NCBI GenBank assembly: GCA_028023455.1
Contig: JAQFVV010013410.1
Coordinates: forward strand, 1 to 64,000
Direction of reading: 5' to 3'
Length of the DNA stretch: 64,000 bases
Source: Epiperipatus broadwayi
Lineage: Eukaryota > Onychophora > Udeonychophora > Euonychophora > Peripatidae
Within the stretch, counting starts at the first letter, position 1. Each line of letters opens with the position of its first letter. Shown one piece after another: positions 1 to 11,419 of the stretch. The notes beneath the pieces were generated by a model, which made no database searches, was not told the origin of the DNA, and saw only the letters and a list, made by a program, of their open reading frames with translations. Both the position numbers and the translations under genes were made by a program.

Positions 1-469
1 CATAAAAAGAACTGTTTATTCATAATAATAAATCTATATATATATATAAATCTCTGTATATATAAAAGAATAAAAAAAATTTTTTTTTTTTTTAAATAAT
101 TGAATACTGTATGTATATGTACAATATATATATATATATGTAATATAAAAATAAAATGTCCGTTAATTAAAACAAAATTGTAATTACAATAAAAATAATA
201 ATAATAAAGGTAACAAACTATTATAAACAATCATTAAATTCACAGAAGTACTTTTGGTTAATTTCTTGAACCTGCCTCAACTGCCATTAAAATTCAAAAA
301 AAAAAATAAATAAAACAAAGTGGAAACAAACAACATCAATTCAAATTCCACAAATCTTGTAAATTAATATTAGCAGATTGCCTATTTATTAAATGCATTT
401 TATTCCTATTTATAAAAATTGCCTCCTTAATTTTTCTGTTATTACGGTTTTTCTCTTCATGAAGAATTT

Positions 470-754
470 TCACATTTTCAAAATCAAATTTAAATTTATA
501 TTTACATGTTTTTCATGATCAATGAAAACTGAAGGAGAAATTAAATCACCAATATTTTTACTTTTTGCATGTTTGTATAACAATTCATGCTCCCTCAGTC
601 TCTTCTCAACAGTGCACCTAGATTCATCTATATATGATAGCATACAATCACAAAAAATTTGATATATGACATTACTTTTCTGCTTGATAGGTATGACATC
701 CTTAGAACTATTGACTAATTTATTAATATTGTTTGGAATGTAGAAAGAAACATT

Positions 755-792
<38 letters not shown>

Positions 793-871
793 TCCTAAAA
801 TCCCTAAAAAAATTCACTTGTGGATTTGAAATAAATGGAATAGATATCCATTGTTTACTATTAATCTTCAT
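470..871 (-). pseudogene. PLE GIY-YIG endonuclease fragment (left arm)
   Basis: An open frame of 133 codons. The GIY half of the nuclease appears as SNVIYQIFCDC and the second half as LSYIDESRCTVEKRLREHE, which corresponds to the family pattern YIGET.R...R..EH; the glycine of YIG is aspartate here. The C-terminal part (SPSVFIDHEKH) matches the linker that follows the nuclease core in the 22-kb element, where an SSSVIFDHNKS pattern is seen. A dinucleotide expansion near 755-792 adds a YIYICVCVCVC stretch that the right arm lacks. The end diverges from the right-arm copy because of a small frameshift at DHEKH. The family assignment is firm; loss of function is inferred from the truncation and the YIG change. 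Confidence 0.8.
755..792. repeat. (AC)n(AT)n microsatellite inside the endonuclease frame
   Basis: Ten AC units run into about nine AT units. At the matching place in the right arm (near 1590-1612) the sequence is short and not repetitive, so the tract grew after the two arms were formed. It stays in frame. Confidence 0.9.
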
Positions 872-1196
872 TTCCTTTAAATTATTATACTTTTTTTAAA
901 TTGACATAAAATATTGCTTATTTGTTCCATTTTATAACCAACACCAAGCAATTCCTTGGCAAATATCTTAATATTTTTCAGTTTATCACTTTGGTAATGA
1001 CATAATTTTTCATTCTGAAACAAAAAAGATCTAAACTTGCCATCTTATGGATCATTGGTACTTTTGATTTACAATTTATATACCCTCTTTTTTGCAGTGG
1101 CTTAATTATTAATTTATAATTTAATATACTGTTATCTCTTGTAATAATTAAATCTAAATATTTAATATTTTTGACATGTCAAAAATATTAAATATT

Positions 1197-1272
1197 TAGA
1201 TTTAATTATTACAAGAGATAACAGTATATTAAATTAGATTTAATTATTACAAGAGATAACAGTATATTAAAT
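1197..1272 (+). repeat. 38-bp perfect tandem duplication in the right arm
   Basis: Units 1197-1234 and 1235-1272 are identical. The left arm has a single unit (about 1120-1157 inverted). A 38-bp insertion shifts the reverse transcriptase frame. Confidence 0.9.
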
Positions 1273-1518
1273 TATAAATTAATAATTAAGCCACTGCAAA
1301 AAAAGGGTATATAAATTGTAAATCAAAAGTACCAATGATGCATAAGATGGCAAGTTTAGATCTTTTTTGTTTCAGAATGAAAAATTATGTCATTACCAAA
1401 GTGATAAACTGAAAAATATTGAGATATTTGCCAAGGAATTGCTTGATGTTGGTTATAAAATGGAACAAATAAGCAATATTTTATGTCAATTTAAAAAAAG
1501 TATAATAATTTAAAGGAA

Positions 1519-1929
1519 ATGAAGATTAATAGTAAACAATGGATATCTATTCCATTTATTTCAAATCCACAAGTGAAATTTTTTAGGGATATATATAAGA
1601 ATGTGATTAATGTTTCATTCTACATTCCAAACAATATTAATAAATTAGTCAATAATTCTAAGGATGTCATACCTATCAAGCAGAAAAGTAATGTCATATA
1701 TCAAATTTTTTGTGATTGTATGCTATCATATATAGATGAATCTAGGTGTACTATCGAGAAGAGACTGAGGGAGCATGAATTGTTATATAAACATGCAAAA
1801 AATAAAAATAATGGTGATTTAATTTCTCCTTCAGTTTTCTTTGATCATGAGAAAACATGTAAATATAAATTTAAATTTGATTTTGAAAATGTGAAAATTT
1901 TTCATGAAGTGAGAAACCATAATAAATGA
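1519..1929 (+). pseudogene. PLE GIY-YIG endonuclease fragment (right arm)
   Basis: An open frame of 136 codons, the sister of the left-arm copy. It shows VIYQIFCDC, then LSYIDESRCTIEKRLREHE, then SPSVFFDHEKTCKYKFKFDF, and ends EVRNHNK before a stop that replaces the continuation KIKEAIFINRNK still readable downstream (family counterpart KRKIKEAMLISRNR). Both arms share YID instead of YIG, so that change predates the inversion. The absence of the dinucleotide tract makes this the better guide to the original sequence. Its start is only the first ATG of the frame; the parent protein would be continuous with the reverse transcriptase. Confidence 0.8.
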
Positions 1930-2154
1930 AAAATTAAGGAGGCTATTTTTATAAATAGGAATAAAATGCATTTAATAAATAGGCAATCTGCTAACATTAA
2001 AATACGAGATTTGTGGAATTTGAATTGATGATGTTTACTTCCACTTTGTTTTCTTCTTTTTTTTTTTTAATTTTAAATGGCAGTTGAGGCAGGTTCAAGA
2101 AATTAACCGAAAGTACTTTGCAAATTTAAGGATTGTTTATAATAGTTTGTTACC

Positions 2155-2327
<173 letters not shown>

Positions 2328-2399
2328 ATATTTAATGTTTATATATATTACAAATGCTGAATTTATTTTATATTCCAAATTATTTAAAGTCAATTTAGC

Positions 2400-5300
2400 C
2401 GCACACTGAAGACTACATATAACATTATCTCCTCTATACGCTCAATTATTTTACCTTTAATGTTTGTGTACAATATGTAAATGTACAGATGTAATATAGT
2501 GCAGAAGCGAAAGATATTCAGGACACACATTTTGAGACAAATATAATAATAACAAAACAAGTGTGATAAGCATGGATAATGGCATATCATCATCATACTA
2601 AAACTTCATAATCAATAAGCAGACATAATGATACAAAATCCACACACAGTTATAAACAATGTTTGCATGATCTAAAATGCAATGTAGTTCACATTAAATA
2701 TGACAAACACTTTTGTGGTGATAATCAAAATGATCCTAGCACTCTGAAAGATAAATTCAGCATAATTATAACAAAAGCACATTTACTAACTTTTATTTTC
2801 TTTAGATACAGTTTAAATTAATTTTTCCCTCTCATTTTTATTATAGAAAGATTACTTCTGGATACCTTATTATCTCTATTCATAGTCATTTCAATGTACT
2901 TTTATTATTCCAATATGTTGTCCATAGGGCTGCATGACTTCTTAGGTTTAATGGTATTTGTTTGGAATAAGTTCAAACACCAAACAAACTAAATTTAATA
3001 ATAAAATAATTTATTTACAATAATTATAAAATAAATAAAATAAAATTGTTGTTTATATAATCACAACTACCATAAAATTATAAAAGAATAAAAGAATACA
3101 AATATTGAAATTAATAAATAGCCATAAATATTAAATCTAAAGATTACGTTATATAAATAAATCTACCCTACTATTAGCGTTAAAGCCTTATATTCGAATA
3201 TATATAAAGATCTTACCAGAAAATATAATATTGTTAGATGGCTGTTTTTATTAATGATGTAAGTGTTACTTCTATTTGTAGTTGCTAACTTACGATTCAT
3301 TATTATCAATATTTATTTTCTGCTTTAGAGAAAATCCCTTGAACATATAAAGAGTGAAATTTTCAAAAATTTAAGAATTATCAATCTTTAATTATTCAAA
3401 TAATATATATATTATTTAGAAATAAAATCTGTAATTATAATTTTACTTTTACAATCTATATAATTATAAATAATCCAAAGTGAATATTAAAACAAACAAC
3501 CAAGACAGTGTGTAATAGTATTTTGTTTACACGTGTTATATTTTGTTGACTTGGTTGCATAGCAACTATTTTTGTATTCAAACTTGAACAAATTTGTATA
3601 GGATTCTATGAAAAGATACATAATGCAGCTGATTACAATTTTCAACGTGCATAAAATAGATTATATGTAAATATCAATTAAAATGTATTAATTTAGTAAA
3701 TGCTTTTTTCTTATTAAGTTTCAGATATTTTCATTTCACTGTGAGCCACAAAATGATATATATTTCATTTTAAAAAAAAAGAGATTATTTTAACTTTATA
3801 TTTGATATTATACTTATTTATTATGAAAATGACTTCGATAAAAAAAAGTATTATATATATATTCGCATTCACACATATAAATAAACTTTTAAAAAAAATC
3901 TATTTCTTTTGACTAGTAAAATCATCAATTACAAATGCGTATGAGTTTGATTTTTATAATGAATATATATCAGATCTAAAAATGACTATCAGTACATTAT
4001 TGAATTTTATTGTTTACGCCAAATCTTTATTTACAAATATTCTTATGGGCTTACATAGATTAAATATAGATTTAGAAAACCCTAGATATATAGTGATTAA
4101 ATACCATTACTTATTGATTATACTTTTTTAATATTGAAATAATAATACTAAGTTTGTAATCTTTTTAATTATCTTTAAAAGGAAGGCCTATTCTTTTTGC
4201 TACATTTATTATTTTATGTTCATTTGCCTTCCATTTTTCTCTTTATTTATGTTTTATAATGTTTCCCTACTAATATTTATAATGATCACATCATACAGAA
4301 TATGTTGCATATCTCCAATTAGATCAACAGATAAACTTTATTCGAATATGCAACGTAGGCAATGATTATATTCCTATATATTATATTAAAATTATGAATA
4401 ACATTACATAATTGGAGGTTGCTAAAAACTAATGTCTCACATCCAAAAATCTTCAACATATTCCTGAGGAATAGTCAGGAATATTTTGCAATACAATAAT
4501 ATTATATAATTCAGCTAGGTTAAAGCCATTTAAATGATTGTATGGAGATAAAGTAATTCAAAACTTCTAAAACAATCAGTATTGAAATGAAAAATCAAAA
4601 AATGTGTAGTCATGATAGAAATGAATTGCTTACAAAATGAAATTATATGAGTGAATAAAGAAGTGGAATAGTGTGAGAGAAAATATATCTATTATTCAGG
4701 CCAATGGTAACCAAAAAGTAATCTTGTGGATTTATAGTCAAAAAGGTTGTGGAAAGTATTGCTCGAATATTTTCTTAATATTAATTTGATTTCATGGTAT
4801 ATTTTCATCATATAATACATCTCCTAGATAAGTAATTTTTTTAAAAAAAATAGTATTCAACAATTTAAAATTATTTTAAAGAAGTTAATAATATTTATAC
4901 ATAGAACATTGGGGGGGGGGTATATTTTTTATCCATGTTAATACCAGAAATTGAATTCATTGGTATGTGATATATCTCATTAATTTATTAAATACTATCT
5001 TTAGAAATTTCATTATTTTTTAAATGTTTTTAAGTAGATATAAAAGCCCTAAATGCAGCAATATAATTTATAGTGTGAATAATTTTAAGTTTATTTAGAC
5101 TTCTTAAGCAATCATTAAACTTCATATCTTATATCAATAGTTGCTAATATACTGGGTAAAAGTTTATAATCTTATTAAATAGAAATAAACAGATTGGTAA
5201 ATTTTGGTCAAATCGTTTTTTCGCCAAAATTCATAGAACATTATTACAATTATTTTTTGATTTAAAATTGATTCATAACGTTCATTTGTTTTACCATAAT

Positions 5301-5680
5301 GCAACACAATGAGACATTCCATTAGTTGTAATTTATTTTTACTGTTTTTTTCACCAGAAAAGTCACTGTTAAGATTTGATTTTTCATTATATTGATTACT
5401 TATATAATTATAATATATAAAACAATCTATGCACAGACTTTTATTTCAATATATGCATTCATTTTTTTCTTTTTATATTTTGAATGTATTGGATGGTCTT
5501 TTACAATATGGATGAATCATAAGAAGAAAAAAAATAATATATATATATATATTGAGATGAAAATAATTCATAAGAATAAAATAAGATTTAGAAAAAAAAA
5601 GTGTATATGTTCCATTATTATTATATTAAAATAATGGGGCATATATTAAAAGAAAAATGGAAAAATATTTATTAATAATA
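2400..5680. other. AT-rich stretch without recognisable genes
   Basis: Only short, unconserved frames. A ten-base G run lies near 4911-4920. No repeat family, RNA gene or splice-bounded exon could be supported. Confidence 0.5.
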
Positions 5681-5689
5681 TAATTGATA

Positions 5690-5953
5690 AACAAAGCAAA
5701 ACTCTCCATACAGTATTGCCACCCTATGCCAACTAGAGTAATCAATGAATGCCAGAAGGTTTGTGCATAAAATCCCTATCTGATGCCTACTCATCCAATA
5801 TTCCCAGACTAGTTTCTGGCTTGTGGCCATCGTCAGTGAGGAGCTTTGGATCTGAGAGCACTTAGGGATTTTATGCACAAGCCTTCTGGAATTCATTGAT
5901 TACTCTGATTGGCACAGGGTGACAATACTGTATGGATAGTTTTGCTTTGTTTA
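5690..5953. repeat. Hairpin repeat family, copy 1 (MITE-like)
   Basis: Inverted arms of about 85-95 bp at 5690-5786 and 5868-5953, starting AACAAAGCAAAACTCTCCAT and ending with its complement. The middle carries TTTCTGGCTTGTGGCC. TA occurs at both outer ends, as expected for a TA-inserting transposon. It shares its arms with copies at 6.1, 6.7, 11.3 and 29.0 kb. Confidence 0.7.
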
Positions 5954-6079
5954 TAAGCAATTATGTGCTAGTATAAGATAGTGATCATGTGATAACAATA
6001 TAATATTAATAAATATTAATTTAAATCACTAAACTTCACTTGATCACCATTCTCTATGTTCACACAAGCTATTAAAATA

Positions 6080-6545
6080 GTGACAAACTCTCCATACAGT
6101 AGTGTCACCCAATACAAGCCATAGTAATTACTGGATACAAGAAGATGTGTGCATAAAATTTCTATGTAGTGCCTATACATCCAATTTCACCATAATAATT
6201 TTTAGCTTGTGACTTTCATCAGACTTTTTAACAAAGCTTTTTAACAGAGCTTGGATTGAAAGCATTATTATGTTTTCATTATGAATTCATAGCTTTATAA
6301 GTTAACTAAAAAGGTAAAAAGTGGCTGCTGGAAGGTTGCATTAGATCATAAGATCTAAGTGCAATGCTCTCAGATATAAGACTTCTCACTGTTCAAAGCC
6401 ACAAGCTAGAAACTTGTCTGGGATATTGAATGTGAAGGCACTAGATAGAGATTTTATTCACAAACCCTCCTGCATCCATTGATTACTTTAGCTTGCCCTA
6501 AGTGGTGCTACTATATGGAGAGTTTTTCCTGTGTTAATAGCTTGC
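6080..6545. repeat. Hairpin repeat family, copy 2 (longer form)
   Basis: The left arm at about 6085-6240 starts ACAAACTCTCCATACAGTAG and the right arm at about 6360-6530 ends TATGGAGAGTTTTTCC. A central segment of about 120 bp (TGGCTGCTGGAAGGTTGCAT and neighbours) is absent from copy 1, so copy 1 looks like an internal deletion derivative. Confidence 0.65.
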
Positions 6546-6689
6546 ATATGCAAAAAGAATGATGATCATGTGATGTTTACTAGTATAATACCAATCCTGA
6601 TCAATAATTTATGATAGCTGTGGTTATGAAAGAACCAAAGACATCAGAATGTATGGATGCTATACTGAGTTCAAATCTATATGACTATA

Positions 6690-6942
6690 CAAGAAAATGA
6701 GCTTGAATTGAAAACATTATTGTGTTTTTACTATGGACTCATATCTTTATAGTTAACTAATAAACAGTAAAAGGTGGTTGCTGGAACTTGCATTAGATCC
6801 TAAGATCTAGATGCAGTGCTCTCAGATTCAAAGGTCCTCACTGATGAAATCCACAAGCTAGAAACTAATCTGGGAATATTGAATGAGTAGGCACTAGATA
6901 GGAATATTATACACAAACCTTCTTGCATCAATGGCTTGCACT
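6690..6942. repeat. Hairpin repeat family, copy 3, truncated against a LINE
   Basis: Matches the central segment and most of the right arm of copy 2, then stops at GGCTTGCAC where the LINE 3' fragment begins. The outer end of the arm is missing. Confidence 0.6.
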
Positions 6943-7430
6943 AGATGACATGCAAGTTAATTTATGATAATAGTAAGGAAAGTAGTTTATTAATTAAGGC
7001 TCGAACGGGATCTTTAGCAGCAAGAGAATATACATGTAAATGGAAAACCATGGATAATTTAGTGTGCAAATTGTGTAAGGAAGATGTAGAAAATATTAGG
7101 CACCTGTTGATTGAATGTAAATTCTTGAAAGCAGAAAGGGTACATATAATGAAGTTATGGGAGAATAGACATAAACAAAGTGACTATACAGAAAGTGAGT
7201 TATTAGTTTTTATGTTGGGTTTGCAAAGAGATAAGGGAGATTTAGATATAAGGGCCATAGTGTTGACAAAGATTATGTTGTGGAAATGGGATGGGGCAGA
7301 ATATGGGAAGACTTAAGAGTGGGGAATGGAGAATAAAATGACTAACAGGTTTATCTGGGCATAATTGCTGAGATAGTCTTGACTTCATTTAAGGAGAAGC
7401 CAAATACATCACCACATCACATCACATACT
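6943..7430 (+). mobile_element. LINE 3' end, copy 1
   Basis: A 5'-truncated non-LTR retrotransposon. It contains the end of the polyprotein frame and a short 3' region ending in a CATCAC-type repeat (about 7406-7427). The same 3' region, with AAGGAGAAG and CACATCACATCAC, recurs at 24.8 kb, which marks it as a family end rather than chance. Confidence 0.7.
6945..7316 (+). pseudogene. LINE reverse transcriptase C-terminal zinc-binding domain
   Basis: A frame of 123 codons. LVCKLCKEDVENIRHLLIEC has the C..C......H....C spacing of the zinc-binding domain that follows the reverse transcriptase in many LINE proteins, and it is preceded by a typical ARTGSLAAREYTCKW entry. The tail (KIMLWKWDGAEYGKT) is repeated in the 24.5-kb copy. 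No palm domain lies upstream; sequence before 6943 belongs to another repeat. Role in the intact parent: target recognition or template handling by the retrotransposon protein. This fragment cannot act alone. Confidence 0.7.
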
Positions 7431-7439
7431 ATTTAAATA

Positions 7440-10400
7440 TTAATTTGTGAAATAGTATCATGTGATTACTTATCTCATTCTTCTAATAAATATTCATATT
7501 TATCATTATTTGATTTTTATTCGTACATTTCATCATTATTTTAATCTTATCTTCTAGCATTTAAATAACGTTCTCAATTAATTTTACTTTGCATAAATTA
7601 AGTTTTTTATAATTAACTTTATTAATTTTTATAGATATTTTTAATATTAATTTTATTTTCTTAGTAAAGCATGTTGTTTGTGTTAAAATTTTCAATGTCA
7701 GAATTATTTATTTGTTCAGAACCAAATTAAAATTATCCCAATCCTTGTTCAACTAATTCCATTTTTTTAAACTTTGAAATGTTCTTTTTTTAAAATGATA
7801 ACTGAGAATTCTTGGTTACTTTCTATTGAATACATACTGTTTAAAATTTTATCCAAATAAATAAAAAAGTTGGAAATTTTGCAATATATATGTATATGTA
7901 TATATGTTTTCTGACAAGATAAATGTCAATAATGGATTTTTAGATAAAAATTATACTGGGACTTTTACATTTGAATTATTTTACTTTTTAACAATAATTG
8001 TTCTAAGTATAGACTCACTTTAGACATGTTAATGATTTATTTGTAGATACTAAGCCTTCCTAAGTAAGAACATTAAATCAATTATTATCTTCTTGCCCTA
8101 ACCTTTAAATATCCTTACAATTGATCTCATTTTGGAAAATAAAAATGAAAATCATAAAATAGCTAATAAGTCATCTGTAATAACTTTATTTCAAAATACC
8201 AACATCAGTAACCCCATCAACAAAATTTTGACAGCTCAAAATACTGATTATCAGTTTGAATGCCAACAATTCAAAGATGTGACAATGAAAATCCCAACTG
8301 ATCTATATTATCAACATTATGAAATCCTGAAAATATAAAATATTTAATGGATTTTGATAAAACAAAGATTTATAATCATAAATTAAAAGAAATTAGCAAC
8401 TACAATAAATTATTATTACAGATGAAAAAATAGATAGTTTTTGGTAGAAATTATGTGTGTGAAAAAGTTTTTTTCGTATATATATATATATATATTTACC
8501 AGTTTTTACTTACAGATCTTAACAGAAAAGATTCCAGTATCCTCAACAGGTGTAGAGAGATGTATATTAGGAATAAGTAGAACAGGGGGTAGTAAAAACA
8601 TTTATAACTGCTATCACTGAAAAAATCAAGTGAGTGAAATGGATATGGTTTAGACATTTTTAAAATACAGAATAATAGATGAATAGTATAAGTTTTAAAT
8701 TAGATTCTAAGAGATTGTTGATTTACTATTACTTGTTACCATTTTAAATCATTTCATTTTTAGTACCTTACAGTTAAAACTACAAATTTAAAGATTTCTA
8801 GTGTTATACCTAGATTATATAATAAGGAAGCCACTTTTATCTTTAAAATGCAATATATCAAAAGAGTATTACATTTTTACTTTAAAATGTATTGTTTTAT
8901 AATAAATCTGCTTATATTACTTTTTAGCTAAAATTCATTCATCACACACATAAGCCATGTTTTTTAAAGAAAATTCAATCTTTTAAATTAATTTATCTAT
9001 TTTCTTATCTGTTTCATTACAAATTATTTTTTTACATTAAAAATAAAATATTAAAATTATATTTACTACTCAATAAAAAAGAAATTATATAAATATTTAA
9101 CTTCTGCTATATATAATCATCATTATTAACATTGTAACAATTTTCAATAAAAAAATATCTCCTTTATACTACTGCTTTTTTAACACTTCAGAATTATTTA
9201 TTTTTTAGTAAATTATTTAATTCTAATTGTTCTTTTAATTTCAACTCTTAAAAAATGTATAGAATATTAACTTACACAATTTATTTTATTACACATGTCA
9301 CTTAAAAATTAAAATGTCAATATTGATTAACCATATGATAGATAGATTTTTACGGAAAAAAAAAATCTTAAAATAATTGTCTGTCATTGATTAATTTAAT
9401 ACCAATTTGTCTTCAGACTTCAAATTAAATAATTTATCATTGAAATAAAATAATTAGTAAAGAAATGACACTTCTTTCTTTAAAATCATACCATACAAAG
9501 ACACGTATATACCACAATTAATATATATCTATACTGGGATTGTCTAAGTGTTTATTGCTTTCTGATGGTTATTTATAAACCCATTTAGACTCGAGTTTTA
9601 TTACACTTATTGTATATATATATATATATGTGTGTATGTGTGTGTATCTATAAATGCAAGTATGCAAATTTGGTTTTGTTCCATGAATATTATGAATAAC
9701 ATCTTTTAAAATACAAACAAAATAAAAACAGAAATAAATAAATAAAATTTTCTGCACATATTTATTACTCAATAAGAGCTACTTTATTATATAAATATTT
9801 AATTAACTTCTGTTAGATGTCTTGCGGGATTTTTCAGATCGATTCTGGCGTTATGTCATTCAAATTTCTTATTAGCGCTTTTTTCTTGTTATACATAATT
9901 ACTATTGCTAAATATTATCGATCTACTATAGAATGAAGGTATCTCCATGTTTAGTTCACACTCTCCGATCTGTAGCTTTTTTTATTCACAACATCCGGAA
10001 AAAACCTTCTTATTTTATCCAGTGGATACATCATTTATTTCTAGACCTTTTGCAATCTTTTATGATCCCATTTAAAAATTTAACTATTTGTATATCGAAA
10101 TCTCTTCCAGAAATATATGTAGACTAATATTATTTCAGGCTCTTAATACTTTAAAGTGTATAAACAATATAAAATACCTCATGTTATAAAAGCTAATGCA
10201 TATCTAGGATGTGATTTGAGTAAAACTTTCAACATTTTTCAAGAAGTAAGCAAACTGATTTTTGGATTTTTATTTCAAGTAGCATAATATGACCAACATA
10301 GTTAGCAATCCAAATATTGGTTGGTAAAAAGAAATTAGCTTTCATTTTAGTTAGAGGGTTAATAAGAAAGAAAATCGTCAACATTTTCTACCTGGAAGTT

Positions 10401-11000
10401 GGTAAGCTTAATAAATAATGTTCCCTACATAAACCTTTTTTTTTAGTGAAGTCAAAATAAAAATGACTATAATAAAAAATGATATATCACTAATAATGTT
10501 TGTGATAAAAACCATCATTTTAATTAAGATAACAAAAGACATTATTTCCAATGAAATAAATAAAATATCTCAATGATTTTTTTTATCTTCCATTTTATTT
10601 ATTGCAAATATTCTAAATGCTAAATCATTTTTATTATCAAAATTCTAAAACAAGCTTAAAGAAAGATCTGTGTTATTATATAAAGGAGAGCTATTAGTGA
10701 AATATATTTAATCTCTTGGGAAAATTTCACACAAGTTTATATATTCAACATATATATATATACTTATTTTATTTCTTTTCTTTTAAATTAAAAATGAGGT
10801 TTAAATTCATTGAAATGTTAATAATGTTTTTGATGAATGTTTGTTTTTCTTTTTTGTTAATATAAATATCAATATTTAATTATCTTTGCAACTTTAAAAA
10901 AAAAAAAAATGTAGCGATAATATTTTTATATTATTTCTACTCCTTTAATTTTTTTTATACTATTAGTTTTTATAAGTATATTTAGATGAAAAAGCATTTG
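7440..11000. other. AT-rich stretch; one slightly GC-richer patch
   Basis: Mostly AT-rich DNA with AT microsatellites near 7885, 8478 and 9610. A patch at about 9815-10130 is less AT-rich and holds a 64-codon plus-strand frame (9933-10127) that I do not recognise; it is too short and isolated to call a gene. Confidence 0.4.
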
Positions 11001-11004
11001 AAAA

Positions 11005-11112
11005 GAGTTGGTGGTCGAGTGGTTAGCACAGCAGCCTTACAAGCAGTTGTCCCGTGTTAGCGGGTTCGCTTCCCGGCCGATGCTATGACACATGAAAAAA
11101 AAAAAAAAAAAA
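11005..11112 (+). mobile_element. tRNA-Val-like SINE or tRNA retropseudogene
   Basis: A box A (TGGTCGAGTGG, 11012-11022) and a box B (GGTTCGCTTCC, 11063-11073) sit at tRNA spacing. The T arm pairs CGGG with CCCG, and the anticodon arm has loop CTTACAA with a mostly paired stem, suggesting anticodon UAC (valine). The acceptor stem pairs only partly (about five of seven). The sequence ends GACACATG followed by 18 A (11095-11112). A polyadenylated tail indicates reverse transcription rather than a working tRNA gene. Only one copy was seen in the window. Confidence 0.7.
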
Positions 11113-11344
11113 CCATTTGTTTGCCCTACGCTTTGTTCCCAAAATTAAATTTGCCATTTACTTGTTTTTTGCTTTTGTTTTTTAAAAATTGTAACATCAC
11201 TCTAGGTTATAATATCGGGTTAAACTTGACATTAGTTTCCCATGTTTTACCTTAAGTTCATATTTTCATTTAATTACTTTCAAAACTATATTGTTTGTTT
11301 AAATGTTAAGTATGTGCCTTATTAAATAATGAAAATTTGATTAC

Positions 11345-11415
11345 CAGAGCAAAACTCTCCATAGTATAGGAAATGTGATCATGTGATGTTAAATGTGATC
11401 ATGTGATGCTTAATG
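11345..11415. repeat. Hairpin repeat family, remnant with duplicated end
   Basis: AGCAAAACTCTCCATAGTAT is the family start; it is followed by two copies of TGTGATCATGTGATG, the motif also found after copies 1 and 4. Confidence 0.5.
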
Positions 11416-11419
11416 AAAA

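Larger units (their letters stand above)
196..1176 (-). mobile_element. Penelope-like element fragment, left arm of palindrome A
   Basis: A 5'-truncated Penelope-like retroelement on the minus strand. Read from 1176 downwards, it starts inside the reverse transcriptase thumb (a frame beginning KYLDLIITRDNS, homologous to KFLDIQVTLNDY of the element at 22 kb), passes a frameshifted linker and enters a GIY-YIG endonuclease frame at 871-470, then a 3' tail ending at a four-unit TAA run near 196-208. The element is fused without spacer to an inverted copy that starts at 1177. PLEs are known to use a reverse transcriptase coupled to a GIY-YIG nuclease. The fingers and palm are missing, so this copy is dead. 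Confidence 0.85.

Noticed and set aside
5672-5896. 74-codon minus-strand frame
   Set aside because: Lies across a hairpin repeat whose other copies do not keep the frame.
9933-10127. 64-codon frame in a slightly GC-richer patch
   Set aside because: No recognisable motif, short, and no supporting splice or neighbour evidence; noted in the gap entry only.
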